Source: Tenodera sinensis
Lineage: Eukaryota > Arthropoda > Insecta > Mantodea > Mantidae
Length of the DNA stretch: 64,000 bases
Direction: 5' to 3'
Assembly: GCA_030765045.1 (NCBI GenBank)
Contig: CM060968.1
Coordinates: forward strand, 106,695,904 to 106,759,903
Shown here: piece after piece, positions 1 to 10,930 of the stretch
How positions within the stretch are numbered: the first letter of the stretch is position 1
How the letters are laid out: each line of letters starts with the position of its first letter
Notes under the pieces: generated by a model
Seen by the model: the letters and a program-made list of their open reading frames with translations, nothing else
The model's database searches: none
Told to the model about the DNA's origin: nothing
Translations under genes and position numbers: made by a program

Positions 1-191
1 GGATCTATTATTTGAAGAGCTACATTCACATGGGTTTCTCGAGCCACTGCACTGCAAACTATTCCTACAATAATTGTTCTATCTACTTCATGTTAATCGA
101 GATGTTTGTAGAAATGGTTGTATTATATCTACCTACCTTTCGTTTTAGATAAAGGGGATTACAGTAGGCTTAGCAGTTGAAGAAAATATAG

Positions 192-424
192 TGTGACGCC
201 GGCCGGCAGTGGCCATCAAAAGACACTAGAGGTCAAGCAACCTCACATCACCGAAAATCGGTAAACACGTGACAATGAGCGCGGCAGAACAAAACGTTTC
301 CAGACTGTTCTAGAGACTTTGCGAGAAAAGGTGAATTTCCGTGCCTCGTCTATACAAGCGAGGCGAGGCGGCGAGAGCAGTCAGTTTTTGTGATGGAGTC
401 GTTGAGTGTTGAGCGAGACAGCTG

Positions 425-425
<1 letters not shown>
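192..425 (+). mobile_element. LTR fragment, TGTGACGCCGG family (copy a)
   Basis: Starts TGTGACGCCGGCCGGC and shares the ordered blocks of the other copies at 54-62 kb: GC-rich start, 'ggtcaagcaacctcac', 'gcgagaaaaggtgaatttc', a decayed TATA-like 'tctatacaag' and 'tgttgagcgagacag'. The 3' part is replaced by a long GT tract. It is a truncated LTR with no internal region behind it. Family membership is seen by eye; class (Ty3/gypsy-like) is inferred from the better copies. Confidence 0.7.

Positions 426-497
<72 letters not shown>
426..497. repeat. (GT)n microsatellite, about 36 units
   Basis: An uninterrupted TG/GT tract sits inside the 3' half of LTR copy a, directly after its 'gagcgagacagctgt' block. 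It is probably an expansion of a short GT seed in the LTR. His-Thr open frames across it are spurious. Confidence 0.98.
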
Positions 498-501
<4 letters not shown>

Positions 502-544
502 CGTTAAGTAAGTGTAAGTATTGAAAATTGAAACCAATAATAAG

Positions 545-742
545 GATGTCGGAAATAGCGGCCTACTGATACCAAGGCCGCGGGTTCAAATCCAGCCCAG
601 AGCAATAGTTTTAACTATGCTTAAAAATAGCAGCTCTACATCAGTAGATTTAATGGAATGTAAAATAACTCCTGCGGGACTAAATTCTGGCACACTGGCG
701 ACGCTGATGTGATCCTGGCAATTAACAGCATAGTTAAACAAC
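545..742 (+). mobile_element. tRNA-derived SINE, 'ctcctgcgggac' family (copy 1)
   Basis: A B-box-like 'gggttcaaatcc' lies at 582-593. It is followed by a body with 'aactcctgcgggac' and 'ggcgacgctgatgtgatc', shared with 20170-20300 and 26630-26800. The body end 'agcatagttaaacaac' is also shared in pattern. A tRNA-like head plus a conserved unrelated body is the standard SINE layout; the A box region is degraded. Confidence 0.75.
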
Positions 743-1660
743 AAATTTATTTTATTTTTTTTAGCCTTGAATCTTATTTGACATAAATTATTTTAACGAG
801 GTGTAATTTTTATGTTGTAAGATTACATCTACCTCTTAAGGTTTATTGCTTATACAAAGGTAAATGAGAATAAAGAGGAATTAACGGATTATTGCCGAAA
901 ACTTCAAGATACATGTTTTATTTGTCATGCAAATATCACAAAATGTTATTTTAATAAAAAGCAAGAAATACTTTTGCGAAAATAAAAGAATAACGAAAAA
1001 AATTCCATTTAAGAGTACTCACAATTGAATGTTCCAAATTGTGCACTCTTTTGTTTACATTTTTTAAACTTTTCTCACACACAGCTCTACCTAAATTATA
1101 TGTCTGTTTTGAATTGCATGTCAATGTCAACATTTTACTTTCATTATGCCAATTAATCAAGTGTTTCTCATAGATATGTTTCTTTAGATACTAATGTATA
1201 AAACTGGCATGTAGTATTTTATCGCCACTTTGGTTACCTCAAATAATTAAATCTTTAAATACAATTTCAGTAATGATTTATCCTGAGTGGTCGTATTTTG
1301 CCAGAACAATGACGTTCGGTTAGATCTGCTGCCGATCGGAGTTCCCTCACCGCATCCAAATAATCCTTCTATAGCTCAACGCTCAACTGTTCACGTAATG
1401 CGTCGTCGTGTCGCTGTAAACATTTCAGCTGAACAATGTTGCAAACTTGTGTCCTTTCGATTGTTTGTAATTAACTGAGGCAGCTCGCACCTTCACAGCC
1501 TACGCCCTACAATACATTGTAATTGTGTTCTTTCTCGTGCCCTACCAAGGCAATTTACACCACAAATTCTGTTCCCACGTCCTGAGCGAACCAAAGGGTC
1601 ATGCTTGGAAGTACGTGCTTCCCCTATCCTGTGACAGATGCCGCAAGAAAATCGCGTGCG
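743..1660. other. No gene seen; AT-rich flank, weak family A similarity
   Basis: Around 890-1010 the blocks 'cttcaagatacatgtttta' and 'tttgtcatgcaaatatc' resemble the middle of family A copies (compare 47840-47900), suggesting an old plus-strand fragment. 1300-1660 has a more even base composition, but no frame I recognise. The sequence up to 1660-1663 (GCTT) is the pre-insertion site of the LTR element that follows. Confidence 0.4.
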
Positions 1661-1663
1661 CTT

Positions 1664-2147
1664 TGATGCAGTATTTTTAGTTATGGTAGGTGTTGTGTTG
1701 GAGTGTTTTGTTTCCCATTGTTTGATTGTTTGCAATATATCGTTTGCAGTTGGCCTAGTGCGATTATCTTTTGTCTTCGTTGTAAATGTTATATATATTA
1801 ACGAATAAAATTGTGATAATAAATGCACTAATATTATTTCAATTGTGGCCTCCAGAGCAAAGAAGACTATCTCATTAGAAAGACTAAAAGTTAATACATC
1901 GACGTAACATATAATTTTCACGGGGGTCGCGTCTCAAGAAAAATTATCAGCTGTAAATTGTGAACATACTTCATACCCGTACCACGACCGAGATAGGAAA
2001 GAAAGAGTCATCGCAGTTCATCGAAAGAGTTAGCCGGATCTTTTATACGAGAAAAGAATTCATCATACCGACCCTTCAAAGTGACGACGAGCAGAAGATT
2101 CCCTTCATACTGGTGACGGGAGATACCAGCCGGAAGAGACTCCTTCA
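1664..2147 (+). repeat. 5' LTR of the 1664-4540 element
   Basis: Begins TG and ends CA. It contains an AATAAA-type signal near 1804 ('cgaataaaattg') and TATA-like stretches ('gttatatatattaac', 'cttttatacgag'). No difference from 4057-4540 was seen by eye. A minus-strand open frame over this LTR and its flank is a shadow. Confidence 0.95.
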
Positions 2148-2150
2148 TAC

Positions 2151-2175
2151 TGGCGCCCAGACGTGCGACGGCTCG
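2151..2175 (+). other. Primer-binding site, tRNA-Lys type
   Basis: TGGCGCCCA starts 3 bases after the LTR. The following bases (ACGTG, then GGCTCGAA) keep the order of the complement of a tRNA-Lys 3' end, with one extra G after CCCA and small mismatches. Known gypsy-type elements prime with tRNA-Lys; applying that here is inference from the match. Confidence 0.8.
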
Positions 2176-2289
2176 AATACAGGCGTATAGAGTAAAAATA
2201 TGTACCTGGACAAAGAGTGAAAAGAAGACATTTTGACGGAGTATCCTTTTTCTTGTGCTCCAGAATTCAAGTAAGACTAGTACTAATTT

Positions 2290-3846
2290 ATGATACTACG
2301 CAATAAGAAAATTGTACAGAAGATGGAAGAAGTTGAGAAAGATAATGATAGTGTAGAGAGGGAAGTGAGTGATAAGTTATCAGTAGAAGGTAGAAAGAAT
2401 GTAGTATGTAAGGAATCTGAAATAGGATTGAAAGAAATATTGGAAGCGATGAACAAAAATACAGCAGATATAAAAGCAGATTTTGTTAGAAATGTAACAG
2501 AACTAAAAGCAGATGTAGCAAAACTAAGAGAAAATACAGCAGATATAAAAGCAGATTTTGTTAGAAATGTAACAGAACTAAAAGCAGATGTAGCAAAACT
2601 AAGAGGGGATAGTGTTAGAAATGTAACAGAACTAAAAGCAGATGTAGCAGATTTGAAGGAGGATAATGCCAGAAATATAAATAAATTGTCACAAGAAATT
2701 GAATTATGTAAGAAGGAATGTACAGAAAGAATTGAATCAAGTAACAATGATATAGCTAAATTAGGTGAGTTAGTAAGCGTGATAAAATTAGGACAGGAAT
2801 CAAACACAGTAGAAATAGCTAGGCTAGGAGAATTGATAAATGAAGTTAAGTTAGGACAGGAGAAGACAGTGGTAGAAATGAAAGCTGAATTAAGTAAAGA
2901 ATTTGATGAAAAACTAGCAGAACAGAATGCAAAAATTGCAAAGGTAGGAGATGAATGGAGAACAGAGATAGTCGTGGTAGAACAGAGTTGTAAAATGTAT
3001 CAAGATGGAATTAGGTCAAAACAAAATGACATTGATGTAAAAATTGATAGTTTAGAAAATGTTGTAAAGGGTATAAGCGCTGAGATGCAGTCACAGCGAG
3101 AAGAATTGAATAAAGTAAAGGAGGAAGCCAATGTAAATGTAAATAGAATAAATGAAACGGTTACAAAGGAAAAAGAATTTACAGGAAGGCTTTCCCAAGT
3201 TGTGATTGCTCTACAGGCTGATAGAGTTAATGACAATCATGATCAATTTGTGAGTGAATGCAAAAATATGACCAATACTGATGCACTTGACAATAACAGT
3301 AATATGGCGGACTTTCAGGAGAATGATTTAGCTATGCCAATGCACTCCCCTAGTCAAAACCATAATTGTCACGCTAGTCACTTGTTCCATGACCTAACCC
3401 CTCCGTCATTTGACGAAGAAGCCGGTGACAATCCAAAAATTTTCATAAAAGAACTGGAGGATTATTTTAGGATCAAACGAATTCCGAACGAGATACGAAT
3501 GATGGTGGTTAAACGCTGTCTTAAGAAAAACGCATTGGAATGGTTAAGACTAACTTTGGCGTCTCACGAAACATATAGTATGTTTCGAAACCTTTTTATA
3601 AATAGATTTTGGGGACCGGGATGTCAAAACCAGATTAAAGTCGAACTGGCTACCGGACATTATGACAGTAAACGTGGTATTTCAATGATGGAGTATTTTT
3701 TGAAACTGGCGAACAAATCGAAACTACTCCAACCTCAGTTGAGTGAACAGGAGGTTATTGAAGCACTTATTCGCCATTATCCACCGCACATAAGAAAAAT
3801 CATAAAACAAATTTTAGTGGGGAGGGGCATAGAACCCCTGAAAGTT

Positions 3847-3879
<33 letters not shown>

Positions 3880-4059
3880 GAAACATTGTCAAGAGAAAAT
3901 ATTTTTGTATTCAACGATGACATGTTTTTCAACACAGTTATATTGTTGTACGATTACATTGTTGTGGGGAGATCATCACAGTACATGCAACATTGTATGG
4001 CTGAAAACAATTTTCCCAAAATAGAATTAGTTGCATATACTGTGATGAGGGGCATTTGA
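2290..4059 (+). CDS. Gag-like protein of an LTR retrotransposon (589 aa)
   Basis: Structural polyprotein of the LTR element. Residues 1 to about 330 are a long, charged, Lys/Glu-rich coiled-coil region with heptad-like spacing. Residues 57-81 and 82-106 are a perfect 25-residue tandem repeat (75 bp each, 2458-2532 and 2533-2607), with a partial third unit after. Residues about 366-515 resemble a retrotransposon Gag (capsid-like) domain: the start 'LTPPSFDEE', then 'FIKELEDYF', 'ALEWLRL' and a basic stretch 'IRKIIKQI'. No CCHC zinc knuckle is present; the frame instead runs through a 29-A tract (Lys run, residues 520-530) into about 60 unrelated residues. The stop TGA is the first three bases of the 3' LTR. 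No protease or polymerase follows. ATG 2290 is the first in frame after the leader. The Gag assignment is by recognition of domain type, not by search. Confidence 0.8.
3849..3877 (+). repeat. Internal 29-A run inside the Gag frame
   Basis: 29 consecutive A follow the capsid-like domain and precede a 179-bp tail that reaches the 3' LTR. It looks like the poly(A) end of a truncated RNA that became joined to the element's 3' end. It keeps the reading frame open. Confidence 0.95.
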
Positions 4060-4540
4060 TGCAGTATTTTTAGTTATGGTAGGTGTTGTGTTGGAGTGTT
4101 TTGTTTCCCATTGTTTGATTGTTTGCAATATATCGTTTGCAGTTGGCCTAGTGCGATTATCTTTTGTCTTCGTTGTAAATGTTATATATATTAACGAATA
4201 AAATTGTGATAATAAATGCACTAATATTATTTCAATTGTGGCCTCCAGAGCAAAGAAGACTATCTCATTAGAAAGACTAAAAGTTAATACATCGACGTAA
4301 CATATAATTTTCACGGGGGTCGCGTCTCAAGAAAAATTATCAGCTGTAAATTGTGAACATACTTCATACCCGTACCACGACCGAGATAGGAAAGAAAGAG
4401 TCATCGCAGTTCATCGAAAGAGTTAGCCGGATCTTTTATACGAGAAAAGAATTCATCATACCGACCCTTCAAAGTGACGACGAGCAGAAGATTCCCTTCA
4501 TACTGGTGACGGGAGATACCAGCCGGAAGAGACTCCTTCA
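4057..4540 (+). repeat. 3' LTR of the 1664-4540 element
   Basis: Same 484 bp as 1664-2147, same termini, followed by the GCTT duplication at 4541-4544. The preceding 'gatgaggggcatt' is a weak polypurine tract. The first three bases form the stop of the Gag-like frame. Confidence 0.95.
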
Positions 4541-4544
4541 GCTT

Positions 4545-6410
4545 GTAGGTAATTATTTTCAGGACCGTTGTATACGAAGGGTCCACAAGCAAGTTTATCA
4601 CTGCCCAGTGCAGACAGCACTTCCATTTCGGAAATAATTATACACGTGCATAAATATATGTCGCACTCCAGAAACCAAATTCCCAGATAAAATGTGACTT
4701 TTTTTTTCTGAAACGTGTGTATATGTCAAGTATGTCATAAACAGCTCAAGAGTGTAAAACTCCAAAAGGAAGAAGGGAAAGAAGGAAGAAATGAAGAAAT
4801 AGAGGGGGAGAGAGGAAGATTTTATTAAAAAGCAAATAAAATAAAAAAAACTATAATGGATTTCGCATTCATATCGCATTTCAGCACAACTTTTGCATTT
4901 TCAACCAATTTTCCATTTTATAGCATTTTCAAAACAAATTAAAATGTATTTTCCAGGTTGCGAAAAATAAAAATTAAAGAATACAAGCCTACATCCCATT
5001 TAGGAACCATCCCCACCTATGGTATGCTTTTACGCGATATTTATTTTCATTGGTAAACTCCTTTATGAGGTGTAAAATGTTTATGCAGCAAAAACTATGC
5101 CACCGCACTCTGCAGAAACACATGAGATTATTTAATTCAGATAAAGTCCCATAGAAGACCTGCTCTGAGGGTGTGAAAAAAACTGACTTCCCTTCCCTAC
5201 TGACATACTCCACGGGATTGATGACATCTAAATACATCGAGGTCGTTCTCAAAGCACCTCGCCCCAATATTTATACCACCATCCAAAAAGAAACAAACGA
5301 ACAATTCAGATGTTAAACTATCCTAATCGTTTCATCCTATTTTTAAACAATTTTATAACTGGAAAAACACTAAAAGTCATTAATCCATACTGAATCCATC
5401 GAAACTTGCAAGTTCACATATTTTCAGAATTTTAAGGATTCGTATCTGCTTCAGCATTCAGATATTAACTAATATTCCGCTGTAGATCAACTAGAATTTG
5501 TTCATATACGTATAATGCAGGAGAAATTAATGGAAAAATGAACATCAACGTAAACTGGGATAAACGTTCCTGAACCTAATATATGCACGAGGGTGTAAGA
5601 AGCTGCATTTAAATACCAATTTAAATTGAAAATACCGTGGGATCCGATTTCTCGTAGTGCGGGGGGCGAGGGGGAGGGGGGGGGGGACTCCACGGAAGCT
5701 GCAGACTGGAAAAGTGTATAACACAGTCCAAAATAATTCCTGTTAAAATTAAGAAAGAAATTGCAGCCAGATTTGTTCAACCTACAATCTCGATGCGTGC
5801 TCTAGATTCTAGGAGTTTTCTGCCTTTGATAACTTCTCTTTCTTTTCATTCGTTTATGAACCTCTTAATGTAACGTTATATTATTTGTAATTTCAAGCTA
5901 ACAAACTGGTGCAAATCATCCACAACAGAACTAAAATGTATATTTAATCCATGTTCTTTACCTTGATAGACAGCGGAAGTATTTTATTCACAGAAAGTGT
6001 TCGAAAATACTATTCTGATGAATGAACGAATATAAATTTATTGGGTACCAAAGCATATGCATGTTGGGCTGCCCATGAACTTGGGGCCCTAGCCCCTCTG
6101 TCAAATGATAGCCCTCTGCGATTCTCTACCTATAATTTTTGACGTCCTGTTTATTCTTTGACAACAGTTAATTAACGTTGTTCAAACCTGTGTTTTTTAA
6201 CTTTGGTCTTTTAGATTCTCCTATTTTCATCAAATTCTCTTATACTCTCTTTTCCCTGAGATCATTACTATTTTAGATTACCCATTCCATTCTAAAATTT
6301 ATTTCCCCCTTCATTTTTCTTGTTTCCTGGCTAATAATTTCATATACTTCACTTGTTCACTTTCTTCTTAGCTTTATATCACTTCCATTTTCTGTCCAAG
6401 AAAGTATGCA
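4545..6410. other. No gene seen
   Basis: AT-rich unique-looking sequence. There is a purine-rich stretch at 4763-4820 and a G-run at 5676-5686 within a short GC-rich patch (5660-5700). Open frames here are under 95 codons and show no recognisable motif. Confidence 0.6.
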
Positions 6411-6936
6411 GGGGAGCCGAAATGGTGAATTTTGTAATTTTTTTCCAATTTCTGGTTTTACTTCCATATGAATATTTCCATATTTAGCTCGCTTTAGTAT
6501 AAGTTTTACAGAGGTACATTAATCGTAAATACATTAAAATTATTATTGAAAATAAAGCTGCATAAAGATTTTAGGGTTTCTCATCTAAACTGCAATTTCT
6601 GAAGAACTAATAATTTTCTACACATGTGCTTCATTATCTACGAAAATTATGGGTATAATGAGCTGAACTTTTTATCACGCATTTGCAACTAAATAAGTTT
6701 TATTTTAATGGGTTTTAGTGCCACGCTTTTAATTTTAAATCCCTTATTTCAATAAAAATCTATACATTGTATTAAAAATCATAACTCTGTTTCTGATAAG
6801 CAAATGGTTTTTGTTTTATCAATCAACCATAAAAATGCCACTGAACATATCTTAAAAATTCAGCTAATTATATTAAATAGTATTCCAGATAATCAGTCAT
6901 CTATTGACATTAGAGAGTTAGGACATTTCGACTCCC
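6411..6936. mobile_element. TIR element, about 526 bp, no coding capacity
   Basis: The left end GGGGAGCCGAAATGGTG and the right end GGACATTTCGACTCCC are imperfect inverted repeats (GGGAGYCGAAATG core). The interior is very AT-rich with stops in all frames, as in a MITE. No clear target duplication was found outside the ends, so the exact boundary is uncertain. Confidence 0.6.
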
Positions 6937-7404
6937 GTTAAGTACCGCGATTTCGCCGAAAATACACGTTTTCAAGTCCACTGTATCCACTTAAAAGTGA
7001 AAGATCTGTGTGCATGTATGTGCAGTGCACGCGCTTACACAGCGTAACTCAAAACTTCTATGTCCAGCGTCATTCACGCATGCGAGACGACGATTTCTAT
7101 GAAAATCTGCCGATCTAAAATAACCCTTTATATGGGGAAACTCAGTTATCTCCCAAACCAAGCTCTAAAACTTTTGATAAAAGCGTGTTTTCTGGAGTCT
7201 TCTTCATTCTCTTTGAATTTTAGAGAACTACTCGTATAACAGAACTACGTGTAGGGGACTAACAGATGCACGGAAAAGATGCAAGAGTCGCTCAAAGTGG
7301 AATTTGTTATCAAATATACATTTTGTCATGCTTTAGCCGATTATGGGATTATTTTTGCCGTTCTAGCATCGTGTATGCTTCTATTTAGCTACAACAAAAC
7401 GTGA
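6937..7404. other. No gene seen
   Basis: Mixed AT-rich sequence without repeats or frames I can assign. Confidence 0.55.
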
Positions 7405-7475
7405 CTGTCTCTATGGTTTGGTGGTTAGCATCCAAAGGATCCGGGTTCGATTCCCGACTGGAGGAATTTGTCTTT
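7405..7475 (+). mobile_element. tRNA-like SINE head
   Basis: A-box-like 'tggtttggtggttagcat' is followed closely by a B box 'gggttcgattcc' at 7443-7454. The A-B spacing is too short for a tRNA because the anticodon arm is missing. It is a SINE promoter remnant rather than a tRNA gene. Confidence 0.65.
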
Positions 7476-8640
7476 AGCCAGGATTCTAAGGCTTTCGAGA
7501 CGCTAACTCAAACATCTAATACTATCAACATATTAACAAGATAGCTAGTATGATTGTATATAATGTTTGTTAAACAAGAAGATATTGATTTGAGGAAAAT
7601 TACACGCCGTTTTACAAAAACTGCCGCAAGATTGAAGTAATATTTTAATACTGAATGAAATGTGTAACCTCTGAGACTTGCCGAGGGTGTTAATTTTCCC
7701 GGAATATTAAATCTATTTTAATCTCGTGTGTCATACAATATTTTACCCGCTACTAAATGTACATTAGAGTAATTGCCTTAATTAAATATGTAGATTTATC
7801 GTTGCTGGATGTAGCATCAATCCTGGTTTGTCCTGTTCATAATGGATATAAATAAACTGAAATATATGACACATAGTTTAAGTGTAAATTGATGTGTAAG
7901 AAAAAGGAAAAATGTTTACTTCCGAAGATGGAAGCTGAGAGACTTGGTCCCTAAAAAGTCTGTTAATTAGTATTACTTGAAGTCTAACTTCGGAAAAGAA
8001 ATAAAAATATTGCAGAAATGAATTAAAATATTTTAATTCACTTCTGTGACTAACTCCGTAACAACGAAATAAACATTAATTCATATGGCAGTAGCGGATA
8101 TTGTTTTATTACACATTCCATAAAGCTGCTCACAAGATCGTTACCAGTTTCAGCACTTGAAACTACTTCCTACTTATACCTATATGCATAACAATCTTAA
8201 TAAACCGAGAAGTGCAGAAAAAATTGTTACATTCTCAAGACTACTGCATGTACACCAGCTAATGGTTCTAGGAGACTGAAGGGAAGAGGAGAGACATTCC
8301 AAGAGTGTAACCCGAGCTTTGTAAACCTCTGCGCAAACGTTGCCAACTTACCTCTAAATTGGCGCTGCTAATTTCTCTAAATTTCAGTTATAAAATCTTA
8401 CGAGTGACTAGTTTTATGTCGGAAGTAATGGTAAAAGTAATGTAGAAGCAGATAATCCTCCACCTAGGAGTGCTATGAAATCTGCTATGATATTGTGTTG
8501 CAAGTTCTATGCGTAAAATAGATCTTTATAGGATGATTGAAACAAATCTGGGGTTTGCTGGGGTGCATTCTGTCATACCACGTTTTCTTTCCATCATTTC
8601 CCTTCAATCCATTTCCTTATCATCTATCAGGTGTACTTTC
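7476..8640. other. No gene seen
   Basis: AT-rich sequence; nothing assignable on either strand. Confidence 0.55.
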
Positions 8641-8649
8641 CTTCGTGTA

Positions 8650-8990
8650 GTGTTGGTAGTGCCGCGGATGATGGGAAGATGGCGCAACGGTAACTGCGGT
8701 TCTCGGCGCTAGGTGGCGTTTGGCAGGCATTTTCCTCCGTCGGGGGGGGGGGGGACGCTCAGTGGGAAACCGGAACTGCAATGTAATGGCTGCTTAGCGG
8801 GGCCTGGCGCCGGGATGAAGAGATCTCAGCACTTGTTAGAGACTTCCGCGCGTCTCTGTGGCCTGTCTAGCTGTGTGGCACCTTCGGTTCCCTCATTTCA
8901 TCCCTGCCTCCTGGGGGGGGGGGTGGTAGCCACAATAGATCTGCGTAGATCGAAGTGAGCGAGGTGTCCCGTCTGTGTCTGTACCCTTTA
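8650..8990 (+). mobile_element. GC-rich dispersed repeat (SINE-like, family G copy 1)
   Basis: A GC-rich island in AT-rich DNA containing 'gacttccgcgcgtctctgtg', 'ttccctcatttcatccctg' and two G-runs (8743-8754, 8911-8920). The same blocks occur in reverse at 24720-24880, 38880-39060 and 53560-53720. The open frames at 8509-8958 fall inside this repeat and are not taken as genes. Confidence 0.65.
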
Positions 8991-9702
8991 TCCTTTTTTA
9001 CCCCGTCTGTTCCTAGGGACACGTGCCAAGACAGTATGCTTCCTGCATCAGTAACTTGAAATCACGAACTAGGTCACTCTAAGAAAATAAATGACAACTG
9101 ATTAAAAGAAGCCATGCAAATCATATAAATCAGTGTTATTAAAACGTGCATTCTTCACACAATTGCTATTCTGCAACCAATTCTACTGAGTTGTATAGCT
9201 CTTTTACTGTACATAGATTTCAAGCAGCTCGTTTTATGAAAAACAAACGATGAAGAACTACTGGTAACGCTTTGGTAAACCATAATTTTGCTATAGCGCC
9301 GTCTTTCTAGCTGACGATAAGCGCTCAACAAAAGCAATTTTCCCTGCCATTAAGCTCTGAGCGGCTCCGAAAAGTTAATTTCTCTAGTACTAAAAGATAA
9401 AGGCCCTTCTCGTTATTTCATTAAGGTTTGGTGGGGCTGACTACAGGCTGTAAATTTCATGGTAAAGTGAGGGTGTTTCGTGGCTAGCGATTCCTGCTAG
9501 CTGGTAAAGCCAGATGATCATCTTAACTATCATTATGGGTACTAGTCCTTTCCTCAATTCAACAATGGTGATTACCTGAATTTTTTTTAAATCACCAGAA
9601 AATATGAATGCTGCTGTGACATCATTTCTCTACTGAGTGTTTCTTAAGCCAGATTTTCTTCTACGTAATTTACATCTTGTTAATCGAGAACACGTTTATA
9701 TA
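8991..9702. other. No gene seen
   Basis: AT-rich, no assignable feature. Confidence 0.55.
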
Positions 9703-9873
9703 GCAGACACACAATTTAATGGCGGGTGGCAGCAGGAGCTGGACAACACATCTTGCAGTGTTTATAGTTAATACGCCTGAAATCACACTTTATAGCCATT
9801 GATATATTATCCGCGCCCATAAAATGTATATGCACAGCGAGAAAAAAGTTACCTAATCATTAAATTGTGTGTA
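9703..9873. mobile_element. MITE, GCAGACACAAAATTTAATGG family (copy 1)
   Basis: The left end 'gcagacacacaatttaat' plus 'ggcgggtggcag' is matched in reverse by 'attaaattgtgtgt' at the right end. It is 171 bp and non-coding. Four related copies lie at 14814, 18633, 22497 and 25353. Confidence 0.75.
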
Positions 9874-9899
9874 TTCATTAAGTGCTCAGCTATCAGACA

Positions 9900-10930
9900 T
9901 CTTAAATTTTGTGTTTGCCATGGTCAACACATTTGGTTTAGTAGGGAAGAGTACAGCAAAACAATAAGTCAGATTCTTAGAAAGGGGGTCGAAATGTAAT
10001 ACATTTTTGAAATGGCACGGTCTTTGTATAATTATGTGAAAAAACGAGTAAGGACTGAACCTCCACTTGAAAAATGTATAACGTTTTGAAAATTCAACAA
10101 TATCGAAAATATCTCGGAAACGATTACCGCCACAACCAAAAATGTATTTCCAATAAAGTTCTCCAGCGAGTTCAAAATTTCTTGTGCGGTTAAGCTACCT
10201 CTTAATAGTTATTCAAAAGTATTTGAGATTGAAAACCAGGTATTCCCAGAAAATTCAATAAGTGTATAACTGAAAACTAACAGCTCTTACAGCAACAGCT
10301 CTTACCGGAACAAGGTCTACCGTCCGGCCGCTGAGTCCCCCACTACAGGCGTCATGAGTGGGGTGCAGGACTGAAGGCTGGGACATGGTCAGCGCCCCGG
10401 GCCTTCCCAGCTGGTTATGCGGTCTTTACAACCAGGGGCCGCTTCTTACTCAAGTAGCTACTCGATTAGACCCTCGGGGATCTAACGAGGCTGCGTGCAC
10501 TTCGGACCAGGTCTCCCAGCAGCAGAAAATCCCCACACAAGTACCGGGAGTCGAACCCAGGTCTCCCGCTTGGCAAGCAGCAGCGCTACCAACGCGCTAA
10601 GTAGACGATCATCAATAAATGTATACTCAAAGTTTATTTTCATGCAAAATCTTGAACATGCGGTATTTTAATCAAAATGGTTGGAACTATTTTTGAGAAA
10701 ATCAAAATTCCCTTGTTTTGTTTCATACAAAAGATAGTTTGGGTGTTTTCTTGGACATTTTGGTGTCGCATCCTTGAGTGACAAACTTAAATACTAAGTT
10801 TAGTATTTAACGACTTTTCGTTTTGAGTTCTACTGTTCACATACACCGATGCGCGCGAGCGAATCTTTTTCTAAAGCTTTTATATTCAGGGACCTCAGAA
10901 CGTATATTTCCAGTAAAACTCAGCTTTATT
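9900..10930 (+). mobile_element. Family A copy (A1), split by a SINE
   Basis: The 5' part (about 10040-10260) and 3' part (10610-10930) carry family A blocks in order: 'atatctcggaaacg', 'ttttaatcaaaatgg', 'gtcgcatccttga', 'cgacttttcgttttgagtt', 'tatatttccag'. The SINE at about 10316-10607 interrupts it, so this copy is older than that SINE. Confidence 0.6.
10316..10607 (-). mobile_element. tRNA-derived SINE on the minus strand
   Basis: Read on the minus strand it begins with a clear tRNA-like head: an A box resembling 'ttagcgcgttggtagcg' and a B box 'gggttcgactcc' (plus 10545-10557). A GC-rich body follows. The 80-codon plus-strand frame at 10358-10600 is a passive reading of this SINE. Confidence 0.8.

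Larger units (their letters stand above)
1664..4540 (+). mobile_element. Non-autonomous LTR retrotransposon, apparently recent insertion
   Basis: The element is 2877 bp. It is bounded by two direct repeats of 484 bp each (1664-2147 and 4057-4540) that start TGATGCAG, end CTCCTTCA and look identical base for base. GCTT lies immediately outside both ends (1660-1663 and 4541-4544), a 4-bp target duplication as is usual for Ty3/gypsy-type and retroviral integrases. A primer-binding site follows the 5' LTR by 3 bases. The 1.9-kb interior holds one Gag-like frame and no protease, reverse transcriptase, RNase H or integrase, so movement needed enzymes from another element. Identical LTRs imply a young insertion, because both copies are made equal at reverse transcription. 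Gypsy-like class is inferred from the primer site, duplication length and Gag type. Confidence 0.93.

Noticed and set aside
310..537. His-Thr or Cys-Val frames over GT tracts (also 13578-13911, 27210-27560, 30109-30453)
   Set aside because: Dinucleotide repeats stay open in several frames; there is no coding evidence.
2283..2807. 174-codon minus-strand frame over gag
   Set aside because: Antisense shadow of the Lys/Glu-rich coiled-coil coding region; its repeats mirror the gag repeats.
1664..4540. Possibility that the 484-bp repeats are a plain segmental duplication
   Set aside because: TG/CA termini, a primer site just inside, Gag in between and the GCTT duplication outside all fit an LTR element instead.
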